Position numbers and translations under genes: made by a program. The notes beneath the pieces were generated by a model, which was given only the letters and a program-made list of their open reading frames with translations, searched no databases and was not told where the DNA came from. From Bacteroides sp. CAG:770 (lineage in GTDB: Bacteria; Bacteroidota; Bacteroidia; Bacteroidales; UBA932), in assembly GCA_000435075.1 (NCBI GenBank), contig FR890645.1, positions 14,249 to 42,722 on the forward strand: 28,474 nucleotides of DNA. The letters run 5' to 3'. How positions within the stretch are numbered: the stretch's first letter is position 1; each line of letters begins with the position of its first letter. Shown here piece after piece: positions 8,767 to 16,387 of the stretch.

Positions 8767-9258
8767 CTATACGTTACTGATAGTCTTTGTCCTGACTCTT
8801 CCTGTATTCTCGAAAGACGCGGAATAAGTCGAGTCGTCATCGGCAGGATCATTCCTCTGGAGTGAGGTGATGACAAACAAGCCGACACGGTATTTCTTGG
8901 CTTCCTCTCCGGCATAGGCATATTTCAGCTTGACAGGCTCGCCGCTGTCCATCGCTTCAAGAAGCTCGTCATAGGTGGCTCCCTTCTCGTCCTTGCAGAC
9001 GAGGCAGTCGGTAGAGATTGACACCGAACGTTTGGACACGGACTTCTCATCCCAGAGTCCGTCCGTCGAGGTATCCTCACCGGCTCCCGCCTTAAGGTCC
9101 TCGTCTGTCTGTTCAGTATCGTTGTAATCCGGCAGGACTTTCAAAGAACGGGACTTCGTCTCCGCCTGGTCCTGAATCTCGCAGGATGTGCAATGCCCAA
9201 GGGCTTTGGTCCCGAGGAACACAATCATCTTGCTTCCATGTACATATCCTTTTTCCAT
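8767..9258 (-). CDS. Major tail tube protein (163 aa)
   Basis: A 163-aa protein starting at MEKGYVHGSKMIVFLG. The frame is open further upstream but overlaps the preceding gene, so ATG 9258 is preferred. It sits just before the chaperone/frameshift pair and the tape measure, the invariant location of the major tail tube gene, which builds the tail shaft lumen. Features match small beta-barrel tube subunits: a start with alternating hydrophobics (MIVFLGTKALGHCTSCEI), a central SVSISTDCLVCKDEKGATYDEL, and a C-terminal EEAKKYRVGLFVITSLQRND strand pair. I recall SxSxSTD-type stretches from Bacteroidota tail tube homologues. The start lies 3 nt past the stop of the preceding gene. It is followed by an attenuator hairpin, consistent with high expression. 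Confidence 0.8.
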   Translation of the reverse strand: MEKGYVHGSKMIVFLGTKALGHCTSCEIQDQAETKSRSLKVLPDYNDTEQTDEDLKAGAGEDTSTDGLWDEKSVSKRSVSISTDCLVCKDEKGATYDELLEAMDSGEPVKLKYAYAGEEAKKYRVGLFVITSLQRNDPADDDSTYSASFENTGRVRTKTISNV

Positions 9259-9260
9259 CG

Positions 9261-9944
9261 CTATAATATTTTTGTGAATAAACCTTTTATGATGGCCCCG
9301 AGGCTGAAACGCTTCCACAGCCATTGGGCGGCCACTCCTCCGGCAGTGCCTATAACAACTCCCGCGAGGAACCACTTGCCGCTTCTCCTCTGAGGGACTT
9401 TCGGTTGTGTTTCAAGTACCGACCTGTTGACGTTTGATTCCGATTCGAGCGCCATTTGAGAGAGCCTTGAATGTAGTTTGTCAATGACAGCTTTCAGTGA
9501 ATCAATGGTGCTTTTCTGCCTAAATGTCTGTCTCTCATACTTTGTACATTGTCGGGCGACGCTGTCGCATCTTCCTGTCAACACAATGTTGTCTCCTTGG
9601 CGCAAGGCTTCAACCGAAGCACGACCGTAGGCCGTTCCATACTTTGCGCCTTCTGGAAGGTCAAGGAGGCTCTGCATCGGTATCGTCTCCTGCACCTGAC
9701 TCATCGGAATCTGCTCGATGAATGTCGCCCTCAATTCCGTCATCTCCTGCTGCAGGCTCTGGAACCTGTACTGAACGCTGTCCGTTACTGCCTTCGCGAC
9801 CTGTTCCGTTTGGACCTGAAGAGCCTCCTGAAGACTGAAGTCCTCCTGTCTGTACGTTGCCGCCTTTTTTTGCGTGCCGCACGCCACGGGCAGAAGCGCG
9901 CTGAACACGAGTAGGGCTGTAAGCCCCCTGATGTGATTTCTCAT
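9261..9944 (-). CDS. Lipoprotein with C-terminal TM; candidate outer-membrane spanin
   Basis: A 227-aa protein with a type II signal-peptide layout: basic MRNHIR, hydrophobic LTALLVFSALLPVAC, candidate lipidated Cys at residue 22 (the -3 position is Pro, slightly atypical). The body is helical and Gln-rich with a second coiled-coil-like stretch, and residues about 190-212 (KWFLAGVVIGTAGGVAAQWL) form a TM helix near the C-terminus. The ATG lies inside the upstream gene in its +1 register, giving a 284-nt out-of-frame overlap, the same architecture and register as lambda Rz/Rz1. Hence a candidate o-spanin that links the outer membrane to the i-spanin for the last step of lysis. Lipobox plus C-terminal TM is also the layout of unimolecular spanins. 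No holin or endolysin is visible nearby, so the lysis role is inference. Confidence 0.7.
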   Translation of the reverse strand: MRNHIRGLTALLVFSALLPVACGTQKKAATYRQEDFSLQEALQVQTEQVAKAVTDSVQYRFQSLQQEMTELRATFIEQIPMSQVQETIPMQSLLDLPEGAKYGTAYGRASVEALRQGDNIVLTGRCDSVARQCTKYERQTFRQKSTIDSLKAVIDKLHSRLSQMALESESNVNRSVLETQPKVPQRRSGKWFLAGVVIGTAGGVAAQWLWKRFSLGAIIKGLFTKIL

Positions 9945-10236
9945 TCTCTTGTCTGTTTAATTGTTGAGTCAACTGGCTCACCTTTTCCGTAAGGTGGTCA
10001 ATCTTCAATTCGAGTGTCTTTTGGTTCGCAAGCAACTTGGCGTTGTCCGCCTTAAGCTGAACATTTTCATCCAGGGCCTCCGTGTATTTCTTCGTCAGGA
10101 GGTCGATGGATTCCTGAAGCTTGGACAGGACATCAACTTTCCGCTCCTTTCTGGTGGCGAACCAAGTCACGACAGACCCGATCGCGCCACCAGGGAGCAA
10201 AAACATGAGCAAATCCTTCAGTATCTCGAAATCCAT
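9661..10236 (-). CDS. Membrane-anchored coiled-coil protein; candidate inner-membrane spanin
   Basis: A 191-aa protein that begins MDFEILKDLLMFLLPGG and has one N-terminal TM helix (about residues 7-27, LLMFLLPGGAIGSVVTWF) followed by a basic stop-transfer patch (RKERK). A long coiled coil runs over about residues 38-97. That is the N-in, C-out layout of an i-spanin. From about residue 98 the protein becomes a low-complexity Gly/Ser/Asp tail; that part overlaps the lipoprotein gene in another frame, so its composition is probably dictated by the overlap. Similar N-termini are common in Bacteroidota phages, generally without assigned function. The gene follows the major capsid gene by 41 nt. 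Spanin function is inferred from topology and overlap. Confidence 0.7.
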   Translation of the reverse strand: MDFEILKDLLMFLLPGGAIGSVVTWFATRKERKVDVLSKLQESIDLLTKKYTEALDENVQLKADNAKLLANQKTLELKIDHLTEKVSQLTQQLNRQENEKSHQGAYSPTRVQRASARGVRHAKKGGNVQTGGLQSSGGSSGPNGTGREGSNGQRSVQVPEPAAGDDGIEGDIHRADSDESGAGDDTDAEPP

Positions 10237-10277
10237 ATCAAAGTCCAGTCAAATCTATCGCTTGCCACGGCAGGGCA

Positions 10278-11273
10278 TTACGCTGTCCCGTCTCCTGTGT
10301 CCTTGCCGCCCGCCGCGGTATTCTGGGTCTCGGTCTTCTTGAACACAGGCGTTTCTCTGCTGTCAAGGACAACGAACTCCTCGCCGAAGGCGATGTTGGT
10401 GTCAGCCTTCATGAGCATCTTGAAGAAGTAGAGCTCAGACATGTTGGAGACCTTGTCGATCTGGATGACTGATTCATCGTCCTGAAGGTTGACCGCCGCA
10501 TAAAGGTTGGTCGTCATCGCGTCAGGAGAGCAGAGTGTCGCCACGATAAGGCCGTCAGGCCATGCAGCCAGGGTCTCGATCTTGATGTCCTTGTATGCCT
10601 TGCGGTTGACCTTTGTCTCATCCGTATTCTTTCCCTCACGCGCAGTAAGCTCATCGTCATACGTGTCGAAGTCGTTCACACTCATAAGGATTCTGAGGGA
10701 TGGGTTATTGCGGATGGACACTGGGATGGCCTTGCGGACAGCCTTCAGACGGTCTGTCATCTTGGTCGCGTCACTTGTGACGATGACACAGTCACTGTCC
10801 TTGGCTGCCTGGGTAAGGATACCGTCAAAGAGCTTGTCATCGCCCTCGCCATATTCACCATTGACATAATGGTCGCCCAACTCGAACTGGACCTGCTTTG
10901 ACAGGGCATCCAGAAGTGCGTTTTGGGCCTCCGCCGGAAGCTCGGAGAACACAAGGTTCCCCTTAGGCTGCCACTTGCGCCAGATACTCTCGAAAGCGCG
11001 TGGATTGAAGGTCGTGAAAGCCATGAAGTCATGCGGCTCAAGGACTTTTTCGCTGTAATTGAAATTGCCTTTCGAGTCTTCAACTTTCGGATCCTCCTTA
11101 CGCTTCTGGAGCATCTTGCCTGTATGAAGACGAGGAATGGATACTTTCTTCTCGACACCCGGGATGACATGGATCAATCCCTTCCCGACAATCTCATTGC
11201 CGGTAGCCGCCACGGTAAGGATCCTCTCCAGAACCTCACCATTGTAGTTTGTGTTTTTTACTACGATTGCCAT
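10278..11273 (-). CDS. Major capsid protein (331 aa)
   Basis: A 331-aa protein directly downstream (12 nt) of the head protease-scaffold gene, the position of the major head subunit in Mu-like and many other tailed phages. It is presumably HK97-fold. The N-terminal segment (MAIVVKNTNYNGEVLERILT) leads to a basic VEKKVSIPRLHTGKMLQKRK stretch. Later parts include NNPSLRILMSVNDFDTYDDE, and the C-terminus is a flexible Thr/Gly/Asp tail. No signal peptide or membrane helix. There is no separate scaffold gene, which fits a scaffold carried by the protease C-terminus. I see no obvious cleavage site. Identification rests on context, size and overall pattern. Confidence 0.85.
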   Translation of the reverse strand: MAIVVKNTNYNGEVLERILTVAATGNEIVGKGLIHVIPGVEKKVSIPRLHTGKMLQKRKEDPKVEDSKGNFNYSEKVLEPHDFMAFTTFNPRAFESIWRKWQPKGNLVFSELPAEAQNALLDALSKQVQFELGDHYVNGEYGEGDDKLFDGILTQAAKDSDCVIVTSDATKMTDRLKAVRKAIPVSIRNNPSLRILMSVNDFDTYDDELTAREGKNTDETKVNRKAYKDIKIETLAAWPDGLIVATLCSPDAMTTNLYAAVNLQDDESVIQIDKVSNMSELYFFKMLMKADTNIAFGEEFVVLDSRETPVFKKTETQNTAAGGKDTGDGTA

Positions 11274-11285
11274 AACTTGATAATT

Positions 11286-11705
11286 TTAGTTCTTTCCGTT
11301 GTACTTGTTTCGGATTTCCTCCTGACGCTTCGCCCAGCTGCCGTTCTCGACAACAGTGCCGTCTTCAAGAATATCCTTTACCAGTCTCTTTTTCTTCTGC
11401 GACTGAAGAATTGCACGGGCGGACTCCGCCTCGGAGGAATGGAGCAGCTTCACATACTTCTCCCTCTGGGTCTCATCAATGCGTCCATCCTTGACGGCAG
11501 CATCAACTTCAGCATTGATGGCAGCGTCCTGTGCCGCTTTCTCCTTGCTTTCGAAATCGGCCACCTTTGCCTTCAAAGCATCGTTCTCCGCCTTGATAGA
11601 ATCATGGGCCTCGGCCTTCCTGGTGATCTCACTCAGTCTGGCCATGATGGCAGCCTCATCAGCGCAATCGCTGAACGGCTGCAACTTCTTGATCTTGTCA
11701 AACAT
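11286..11705 (-). other. Possible internally started scaffold product
   Basis: Within the protease gene, ATG 11705-11703 (MFDKIKKLQPFSD) begins the scaffold part in the same frame. It is preceded on the - strand by an A/T-rich, A-rich run typical of Bacteroidota start sites, and it lies at the junction between the protease domain and the coiled coil. Mu gpI/gpZ and lambda C/Nu3 make their scaffold from such an internal start. A 139-aa product would result. Predicted only. Confidence 0.4.
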
Positions 11706-12383
11706 TTTGCTTTTGGATTTATGTTGATTATTAAAGGTTCCCACATAGAGGTCCGTAAACTTGCCGCATCTTTGCTCCAATGGCAATCCGGCTATGTCCT
11801 CCGCATTTATCGCCAGATCATCATACACCTCATCGGCAAAGCCGAGACGGACGGCGTCATCAGCCGAAAGCCAATGATCCTTGCCGTCCATATATGTCGA
11901 GCGGATTTCATCAATGGACATCTTTGTCCTCTTGGAATAGATGTCACAGATTATATTCTCTATTTCTATCAGCTGCTCTTGGTAGGTCTTGATCTCATCA
12001 GCGTTGCCCCATACCCCGCCTGTCGGCTTGTGGATGAGGATTCTCGCATACCTGCTCATCTTGACTTTTCTTCCACAGGCAGCGATGATTGATGCCGTTG
12101 AAGCTGCCAGACAATCAATATAGATGGTGATTTCCGCCTTGGAGTCTTTCAAGGCGTTGAATATCGCGATGCCTGTGCCGACCTGCCCTCCGATGGAGTT
12201 GATACGTATGTCTATCCGCTGATAGGTCTTTTCTGCCGCTATGATCTGCGAGATGACATCCTCCGCACGGACATCGGCATAATCGCCGATCTCACCATAC
12301 AAAAGGATGGTGCATCCCTCCGTGTCCGGATTCGCTATTATATCAAATACATTTTTCATTCTGTCGAGTGCTATTTCACGCAA
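11286..12383 (-). CDS. ClpP-like head maturation protease with C-terminal scaffold
   Basis: A 365-aa protein. Residues about 20-190 are a ClpP/S14-like serine protease domain: substrate strand INSIGGQVGTGIAIF, nucleophile motif CLAASTAS (Ser95 by analogy with the ClpP AAS motif), His118 in RILIHKP, and Asp169 in GKDHWLSADDAVRLGF, matching the ClpP RDxFMSA position. After a linker (about 205-226) a coiled-coil region resembles Mu-type scaffolds (KAENDALKAKVADFESKE, then DAAVKDGRIDE). The enzyme matures the prohead and the C-terminal part nucleates capsid assembly. An internal in-frame ATG at 11705, after an A-rich stretch, could yield the scaffold alone. The start may be residue 1 or Met9 (MKNVFDII). 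First gene of the leftward late operon. Confidence 0.9.
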   Translation of the reverse strand: MREIALDRMKNVFDIIANPDTEGCTILLYGEIGDYADVRAEDVISQIIAAEKTYQRIDIRINSIGGQVGTGIAIFNALKDSKAEITIYIDCLAASTASIIAACGRKVKMSRYARILIHKPTGGVWGNADEIKTYQEQLIEIENIICDIYSKRTKMSIDEIRSTYMDGKDHWLSADDAVRLGFADEVYDDLAINAEDIAGLPLEQRCGKFTDLYVGTFNNQHKSKSKMFDKIKKLQPFSDCADEAAIMARLSEITRKAEAHDSIKAENDALKAKVADFESKEKAAQDAAINAEVDAAVKDGRIDETQREKYVKLLHSSEAESARAILQSQKKKRLVKDILEDGTVVENGSWAKRQEEIRNKYNGKN

Positions 12384-12526
12384 AATTGGATGCTTATTTC
12401 GACCCTTGAAAATTTCGGATTTATCATACCGTCAGAAAGTTGCATCATACCATTTTTATCGTGCATCATAAAACTGGAATTTGCGCCACTTCCTTTATTA
12501 GGTCAATTTTGTGTGCGATAAACAAC
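12384..12526. promoter_or_regulatory. Divergent late promoter region with 21-bp iterons
   Basis: This 143-bp gap separates the leftward protease/capsid/tail operon from the rightward terminase/portal operon and must hold both late promoters. ATCATA occurs at 12423, 12444 and 12465, exactly 21 bp apart (two helical turns); copies two and three share TGCATCATA and copies one and two share ATCATACC. This is the arrangement expected for tandem binding of a late-gene activator on one DNA face. No clear TAnnTTTG box is seen, which would fit activator-dependent promoters. Confidence 0.6.
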
Positions 12527-12982
12527 ATGGATATGGCCAACAGCAAGTCAGACAACACTCGCCAATGGGCGAAGTCAATGTACATATACGAGAACAGGAC
12601 ACAGCAGGAGATTGCGGATGCGGCCGGTGTGTCCCGTCAGACAATCATACGGTGGGCAAAAGCGGACAAATGGGATGAACTGAAAGTCTCGATGACGATG
12701 ACACGTGAGGAACAGATAAAGAGTCTCCAACGCCAGCTTTCAGAAATCAACAAGACAATCAGCGAAAGGAAGGCTGAGGACGGACCACGCTATGCCAACG
12801 CCAAGGAGGCGGACATCATCTGCAAGCTTACAGATGCCATCAACAAACTCGAAAACGACATCGGAATCCATGACTGCGTCAGTGTGGCCAACAGATTCAT
12901 AACATGGCTCCGCCCAGTGGATGCGGAACTGACCAAGACATTCGCCGGGGTCTTCGACAAATTCATCAAATCACTTCTCTGA
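12527..12982 (+). CDS. Terminase small subunit (DNA-binding)
   Basis: A 151-aa protein that begins MDMANSKSD (a second Met follows two codons later). The frame extends upstream to 12440, but that part lies over the iteron region and is not protein-like. Residues about 20-45 contain a helix-turn-helix, TQQEIADAAGVSRQTIIRWA, in the layout used by terminase small subunits that recognise the packaging site. The rest is helical (EEQIKSLQRQLSEINKTISE), as expected for oligomerisation and large-subunit contact. It is the first gene of the rightward late operon and ends 2 nt before the start of the large subunit. In Mu-like phages this place is held by small-terminase-type proteins such as DUF1804; I assign by analogy. 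Confidence 0.85.
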   Translation: MDMANSKSDNTRQWAKSMYIYENRTQQEIADAAGVSRQTIIRWAKADKWDELKVSMTMTREEQIKSLQRQLSEINKTISERKAEDGPRYANAKEADIICKLTDAINKLENDIGIHDCVSVANRFITWLRPVDAELTKTFAGVFDKFIKSLL

Positions 12983-12984
12983 CA

Positions 12985-14532
12985 ATGAAACAGATTGACA
13001 AAGATGCACTCAAATTTTGGGAAGCTCTCAAGCGGTCGGTGTACGAGGAGACCCCGATCGATGAATCAATGTCCGAAGCGGAGATTGAGAGGCACCGCCT
13101 GTATCTGGAAAGTCATCCTACTGAATGGATGAAGTTTTTCTTCCCGAACTACGCCAAAGCACCGTTCGCCAAATTCCACATACGGGCGATCAACAGGATA
13201 ATAAATAATCCTGAATGGTACGAGGTGCTTTCCTGGTCACGCGAGCTCGCCAAGAGTACCGTCATAATGATGACGATAATGTATCTTGTGCTTACAGGGA
13301 AACGAAAGATGATCCTGCTCAGTTCCGCCACAGAGGACGCAGCCAAACGGCTTCTCGCACCATACCGAGCGAACTTCGAGTCCAACAGGCGAATCACACA
13401 ATACTATGGGGAGCAGCGAACGCTCGGCGACTGGGAGGAAAAGTGCTTCAAGACAAAGGGCGGGGCGATGTTCCTCGGCATTGGTGCCGGCAACGCCCCA
13501 CGAGGACTCCGCAACGAAAGCATACGTCCGGATGTCCTGTACCAGGATGACTTCGACACCGATGAGGTATGCCGTAACATAGACGTGCTTGACAAGAACT
13601 GGGACTGGTGGGAGAAGGCCGTATATCCCACACGTTCAATCTCCACACCCACACTCGTAATCTGGGCAGGAAACATCATAGCCGAGGACTGCTGCATCGT
13701 CCGCGCCGGCAAGAAAGCCAACAACTGGGACATCGTGAACATTCGAGATGAGAACGGAAAAAGCACTTGGCCGGAGAAGAACACGGAGGAGATGATCGAC
13801 ACCGTCCTTTCCAAGATAAGCACCAAGGCCCAGCAGGGAGAGTATTTCAACAACCCTCTGACAGAAGGCAAGATATTCCCAAACACAAAATGGGGAAAGG
13901 TTCCGGCTTTAAGCCGGTTCCCGTTCCTGGTCATATACGCCGACCCTACGACAAGCGAGGCCAAAGGAACAGCCAAAAACAAGAAAGGTTCCCAGAAGGC
14001 GATGTTCCTGCTTGGCAAACTTGACTCCACCCTTTATGTCATCAAAGGGTTCCTCGGCAAGATGACGACGGCGGAATTCATCAGCCATTACTTCACTCTG
14101 CACACCTTGGCGAGTATGAAGTCCGGCAAGGCCGTATATCTCTATCAGGAAAACAACTCCCTGCAGGATCCAGTGTTCCAACAGGTATTCAAGCCAGCTA
14201 TCGCACAAGAACGCCGCAGGACAGGGATAAATCTTTCTGTAACGCCAGATGCAAGGAACAAAGGCGACAAGGCAACCAGAATCGAGGCGCATCTTGAGCC
14301 GATGAACCGTGAGGGACTTCTTGTACTCAACATCGCTGAGAAAGACGATCCGAATATGAAACTGCTCGATGATGAGTTCAAATACTTCACGATGGCCATG
14401 AACTTCCACGCCGACGGCATTGACTGCGTGGAGGGCGGCAACTGGATAATAGACCAGAAGACGGCGGAACTTCAGCCGTCATCATACATCTCATACAAGG
14501 CTCTTGCACACAGGAGCAAAAACAGACAATGA
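12985..14532 (+). CDS. Terminase large subunit (packaging ATPase/nuclease, 515 aa)
   Basis: A 515-aa protein beginning MKQIDKDALKFWEALK at 12985. An upstream in-frame ATG at 12904 lies inside the small-subunit gene and is rejected. ATPase domain: variant Walker A SWSRELAKST (residues 83-92) and Walker B VLYQDD (184-189), followed by a long ATPase part with TPTLVIWAGN (221-230) as candidate coupling region. Nuclease domain from about residue 310, with FLVIYADPT placing a first metal-binding Asp at 320. This is the RNase H-like nuclease layout of tailed-phage terminases, which for Mu-like phages package headfuls from integrated DNA. It ends 1 nt before the gp36-like gene. Length is normal for the family. 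Confidence 0.93.
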   Translation: MKQIDKDALKFWEALKRSVYEETPIDESMSEAEIERHRLYLESHPTEWMKFFFPNYAKAPFAKFHIRAINRIINNPEWYEVLSWSRELAKSTVIMMTIMYLVLTGKRKMILLSSATEDAAKRLLAPYRANFESNRRITQYYGEQRTLGDWEEKCFKTKGGAMFLGIGAGNAPRGLRNESIRPDVLYQDDFDTDEVCRNIDVLDKNWDWWEKAVYPTRSISTPTLVIWAGNIIAEDCCIVRAGKKANNWDIVNIRDENGKSTWPEKNTEEMIDTVLSKISTKAQQGEYFNNPLTEGKIFPNTKWGKVPALSRFPFLVIYADPTTSEAKGTAKNKKGSQKAMFLLGKLDSTLYVIKGFLGKMTTAEFISHYFTLHTLASMKSGKAVYLYQENNSLQDPVFQQVFKPAIAQERRRTGINLSVTPDARNKGDKATRIEAHLEPMNREGLLVLNIAEKDDPNMKLLDDEFKYFTMAMNFHADGIDCVEGGNWIIDQKTAELQPSSYISYKALAHRSKNRQ

Positions 14533-14533
14533 C

Positions 14534-14962
14534 ATGAACAACACCAACTTCATAACAAAAGAGGACTACCCGTCATCGATACGCACCGAGTTCATCGAGC
14601 GCGTCACCAGAGAGGATGAGAACATCCTTGAGATCGTGGAGAATCAGGCGATAGCCGAGATGAAAGGCTATCTGTCGAACAGATATGACTGCGGAAAGGC
14701 ATTCAGCGCGACCGGCGATGAGCGCCACAATCTCCTGCTGATGTTCGCAAAGGACATAGCGATATATCACCTGTGTTCAATCAGGGAAGGTCTTATGACA
14801 CAGACTCGCATTGACAGGTACGAAAGGGCCGTGGAATGGCTTAAGGGGGTCAAGTCAGGTGACATCACCATCGAGGGGCTTGACAGGATTCCGGAAGACG
14901 ACAACGCTGGCTCGTCCGAGTTTCAGATGAGAAGCGACAGGAAAAGAATAAATCATTTCTGA
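14534..14962 (+). CDS. Gp36-like head-tail protein (DUF1320-type)
   Basis: A 142-aa protein starting MNNTNFITKEDYPSSI; an ORF extension upstream overlaps the terminase and is not used. The pattern resembles Mu gp36/DUF1320 proteins: an N-terminal F(I/L)T.EDY motif, a central helical part with AEMKGYLSNRYDCGKAF, and a further helical segment LLLMFAKDIAIYHLCSIRE. Such proteins act at the head-tail interface. It sits between the large terminase and the portal, where Bacteroidota Mu-like phages carry it, and ends 1 nt before the portal start. Residues after 120 are acidic and disordered. Family match is by eye, moderate certainty. Confidence 0.75.
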   Translation: MNNTNFITKEDYPSSIRTEFIERVTREDENILEIVENQAIAEMKGYLSNRYDCGKAFSATGDERHNLLLMFAKDIAIYHLCSIREGLMTQTRIDRYERAVEWLKGVKSGDITIEGLDRIPEDDNAGSSEFQMRSDRKRINHF

Positions 14963-14963
14963 T

Positions 14964-16364
14964 ATGGCAAAGAATAAGAAAAGACGAATAACCACCGGCG
15001 GACATGTCGGCAATGTCCAGGCACCTACCATCATCCTTCAGCAGACAAGACGTGGAGGGCTTGACGTAGGTGTCTATATGAGCGCGATACGCTCTGCGGA
15101 AGTCATTGACTACCCTCGCAAGGAAAAGCTTTGTGACCTGTATGAGGACGTGAAGCTTGACAGCCACCTGTTCTCCGTATTGAGGAAACAGAAGGCCGCA
15201 GTTCTCTCGACACCTATCCAATTCATGAGGGACGGCAAACTGGATGAGGCAATGCAGCAGCAGCACATCAAGTCCCCATGGTTCCTCCAGTTTCTCGGAG
15301 ACCTGTACGACCACGAATGGGAAGGAGTCGGAGGAACCCTCTTCCAGTTCTACCGGGACGAGCGTGGATGGATTAACTACACGCTCATTCCTCGCAAAAA
15401 CTTCGATGCCATCAACAGGGTGATCCTTCACCATCAGGGCGACATATCCGGAGAGAGTTGGGATGACTTCGACGATCTTCTTTACATCGGCAAGCCACGG
15501 CAGATAGGAAACCTTGCCGTCGCCGCATTCTGGGTTATCCTTAAAAGGAACAATGTCGGGGATTGGGCGGATTTCGCGGAAATCTTCGGGCGGCCGATCC
15601 GGGAAGGCACCTATAACGCATGGGATGAGGAAGCACGAAAGAAGCTTGTGAACGACCTTGCGGAAATGGGCGGGGCTGGAGTTCTTGTGCATCCAGACAA
15701 CACGCAGCTCAATCTCATACAGGCACAGAATGTCTCAGGAGGTGGCGACCTTTATGAAAAACTCGGAACCTATTGCAACAACGAGATAAGCAAGACCGTC
15801 ACCGGCAACACCCTCACCACCGAAGCCGGGGACAAAGGCACGCAAGCTCTCGGAACTGTCCAGAAGGAGGGTGAGGAGGATATCAACTTCTTCATCAAGC
15901 AGAGCATCCTGAATATTCTCAACTATGAGATGACAGACACCTTCGCGCGCCTCGGCATCAACACCGATGGCGGTGAGTTCTTCTTCGTCCCTCCGAAGAG
16001 CAAGAACAGTCAGGAGAAGGTCAATGTCCTCAAGACACTGAAGAATGACATGATGCTTCCTATCGATGACGACTATCTCTATGAGGAATTCGGAATACCG
16101 AAGCCAAAGGATTACGAAGCCATGAAGGAGGAACTGAAAAGCGCCCATTCGGTTCCGGTTTCACCATCAGCACAGGATGGCAAAAAGGATAACAATCCGG
16201 CCCCGGATGATGATGGCAAGGACGGCAATGGCCAGCCGGAGCCAAAGCAAGACCCGAAAAAGGACCCTGATGGCAAAGGCAAGAAGAAAGGTAACGCCTT
16301 CAACCGGATGGTCGGTTTTTTCGTCAAGGCCCTGCATGGCAGCGGGGCGGATTTAGACTGGTAG
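14964..16364 (+). CDS. Portal protein (Mu gp29-like, DUF935)
   Basis: A 466-aa protein with the DUF935 portal signature pattern: DSHLFSVLRKQKAAVLSTPI near residues 70-90, a central RDERGWINYTLIPRKNFDAI, IGKPRQIGNLAVAAFWVILK, and GDWADFAEIFGRPIREGTYN, the hallmark stretch of Mu gp29-type portals. The portal forms the dodecameric DNA channel at the capsid vertex and docks the terminase. The C-terminal about 80 residues become Asp/Lys/Gly/Pro-rich and then strongly basic, a probable flexible tail. It starts 1 nt after the gp36-like gene and is followed by the MuF-like gene after 23 nt. Length is slightly short of Mu's own protein. Confidence 0.92.
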   Translation: MAKNKKRRITTGGHVGNVQAPTIILQQTRRGGLDVGVYMSAIRSAEVIDYPRKEKLCDLYEDVKLDSHLFSVLRKQKAAVLSTPIQFMRDGKLDEAMQQQHIKSPWFLQFLGDLYDHEWEGVGGTLFQFYRDERGWINYTLIPRKNFDAINRVILHHQGDISGESWDDFDDLLYIGKPRQIGNLAVAAFWVILKRNNVGDWADFAEIFGRPIREGTYNAWDEEARKKLVNDLAEMGGAGVLVHPDNTQLNLIQAQNVSGGGDLYEKLGTYCNNEISKTVTGNTLTTEAGDKGTQALGTVQKEGEEDINFFIKQSILNILNYEMTDTFARLGINTDGGEFFFVPPKSKNSQEKVNVLKTLKNDMMLPIDDDYLYEEFGIPKPKDYEAMKEELKSAHSVPVSPSAQDGKKDNNPAPDDDGKDGNGQPEPKQDPKKDPDGKGKKKGNAFNRMVGFFVKALHGSGADLDW

Positions 16365-16387
16365 TCGATGCCCTGTATCAGGACGCG

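Noticed and set aside
10923..12092. 389-codon open frame on the + strand across the capsid and protease genes
   Set aside because: It is antisense to two well-supported genes and has no protein-like domain; its openness follows from the codon use of the real frames.
12440..12526. Longer start for the terminase small subunit
   Set aside because: The extra 29 residues lie over the iterons and are His/Ile/Cys-rich, unlike the rest of the protein.
14865..15692. 275-codon frame on the - strand across the portal gene
   Set aside because: Antisense to a clear DUF935 portal; no independent evidence.
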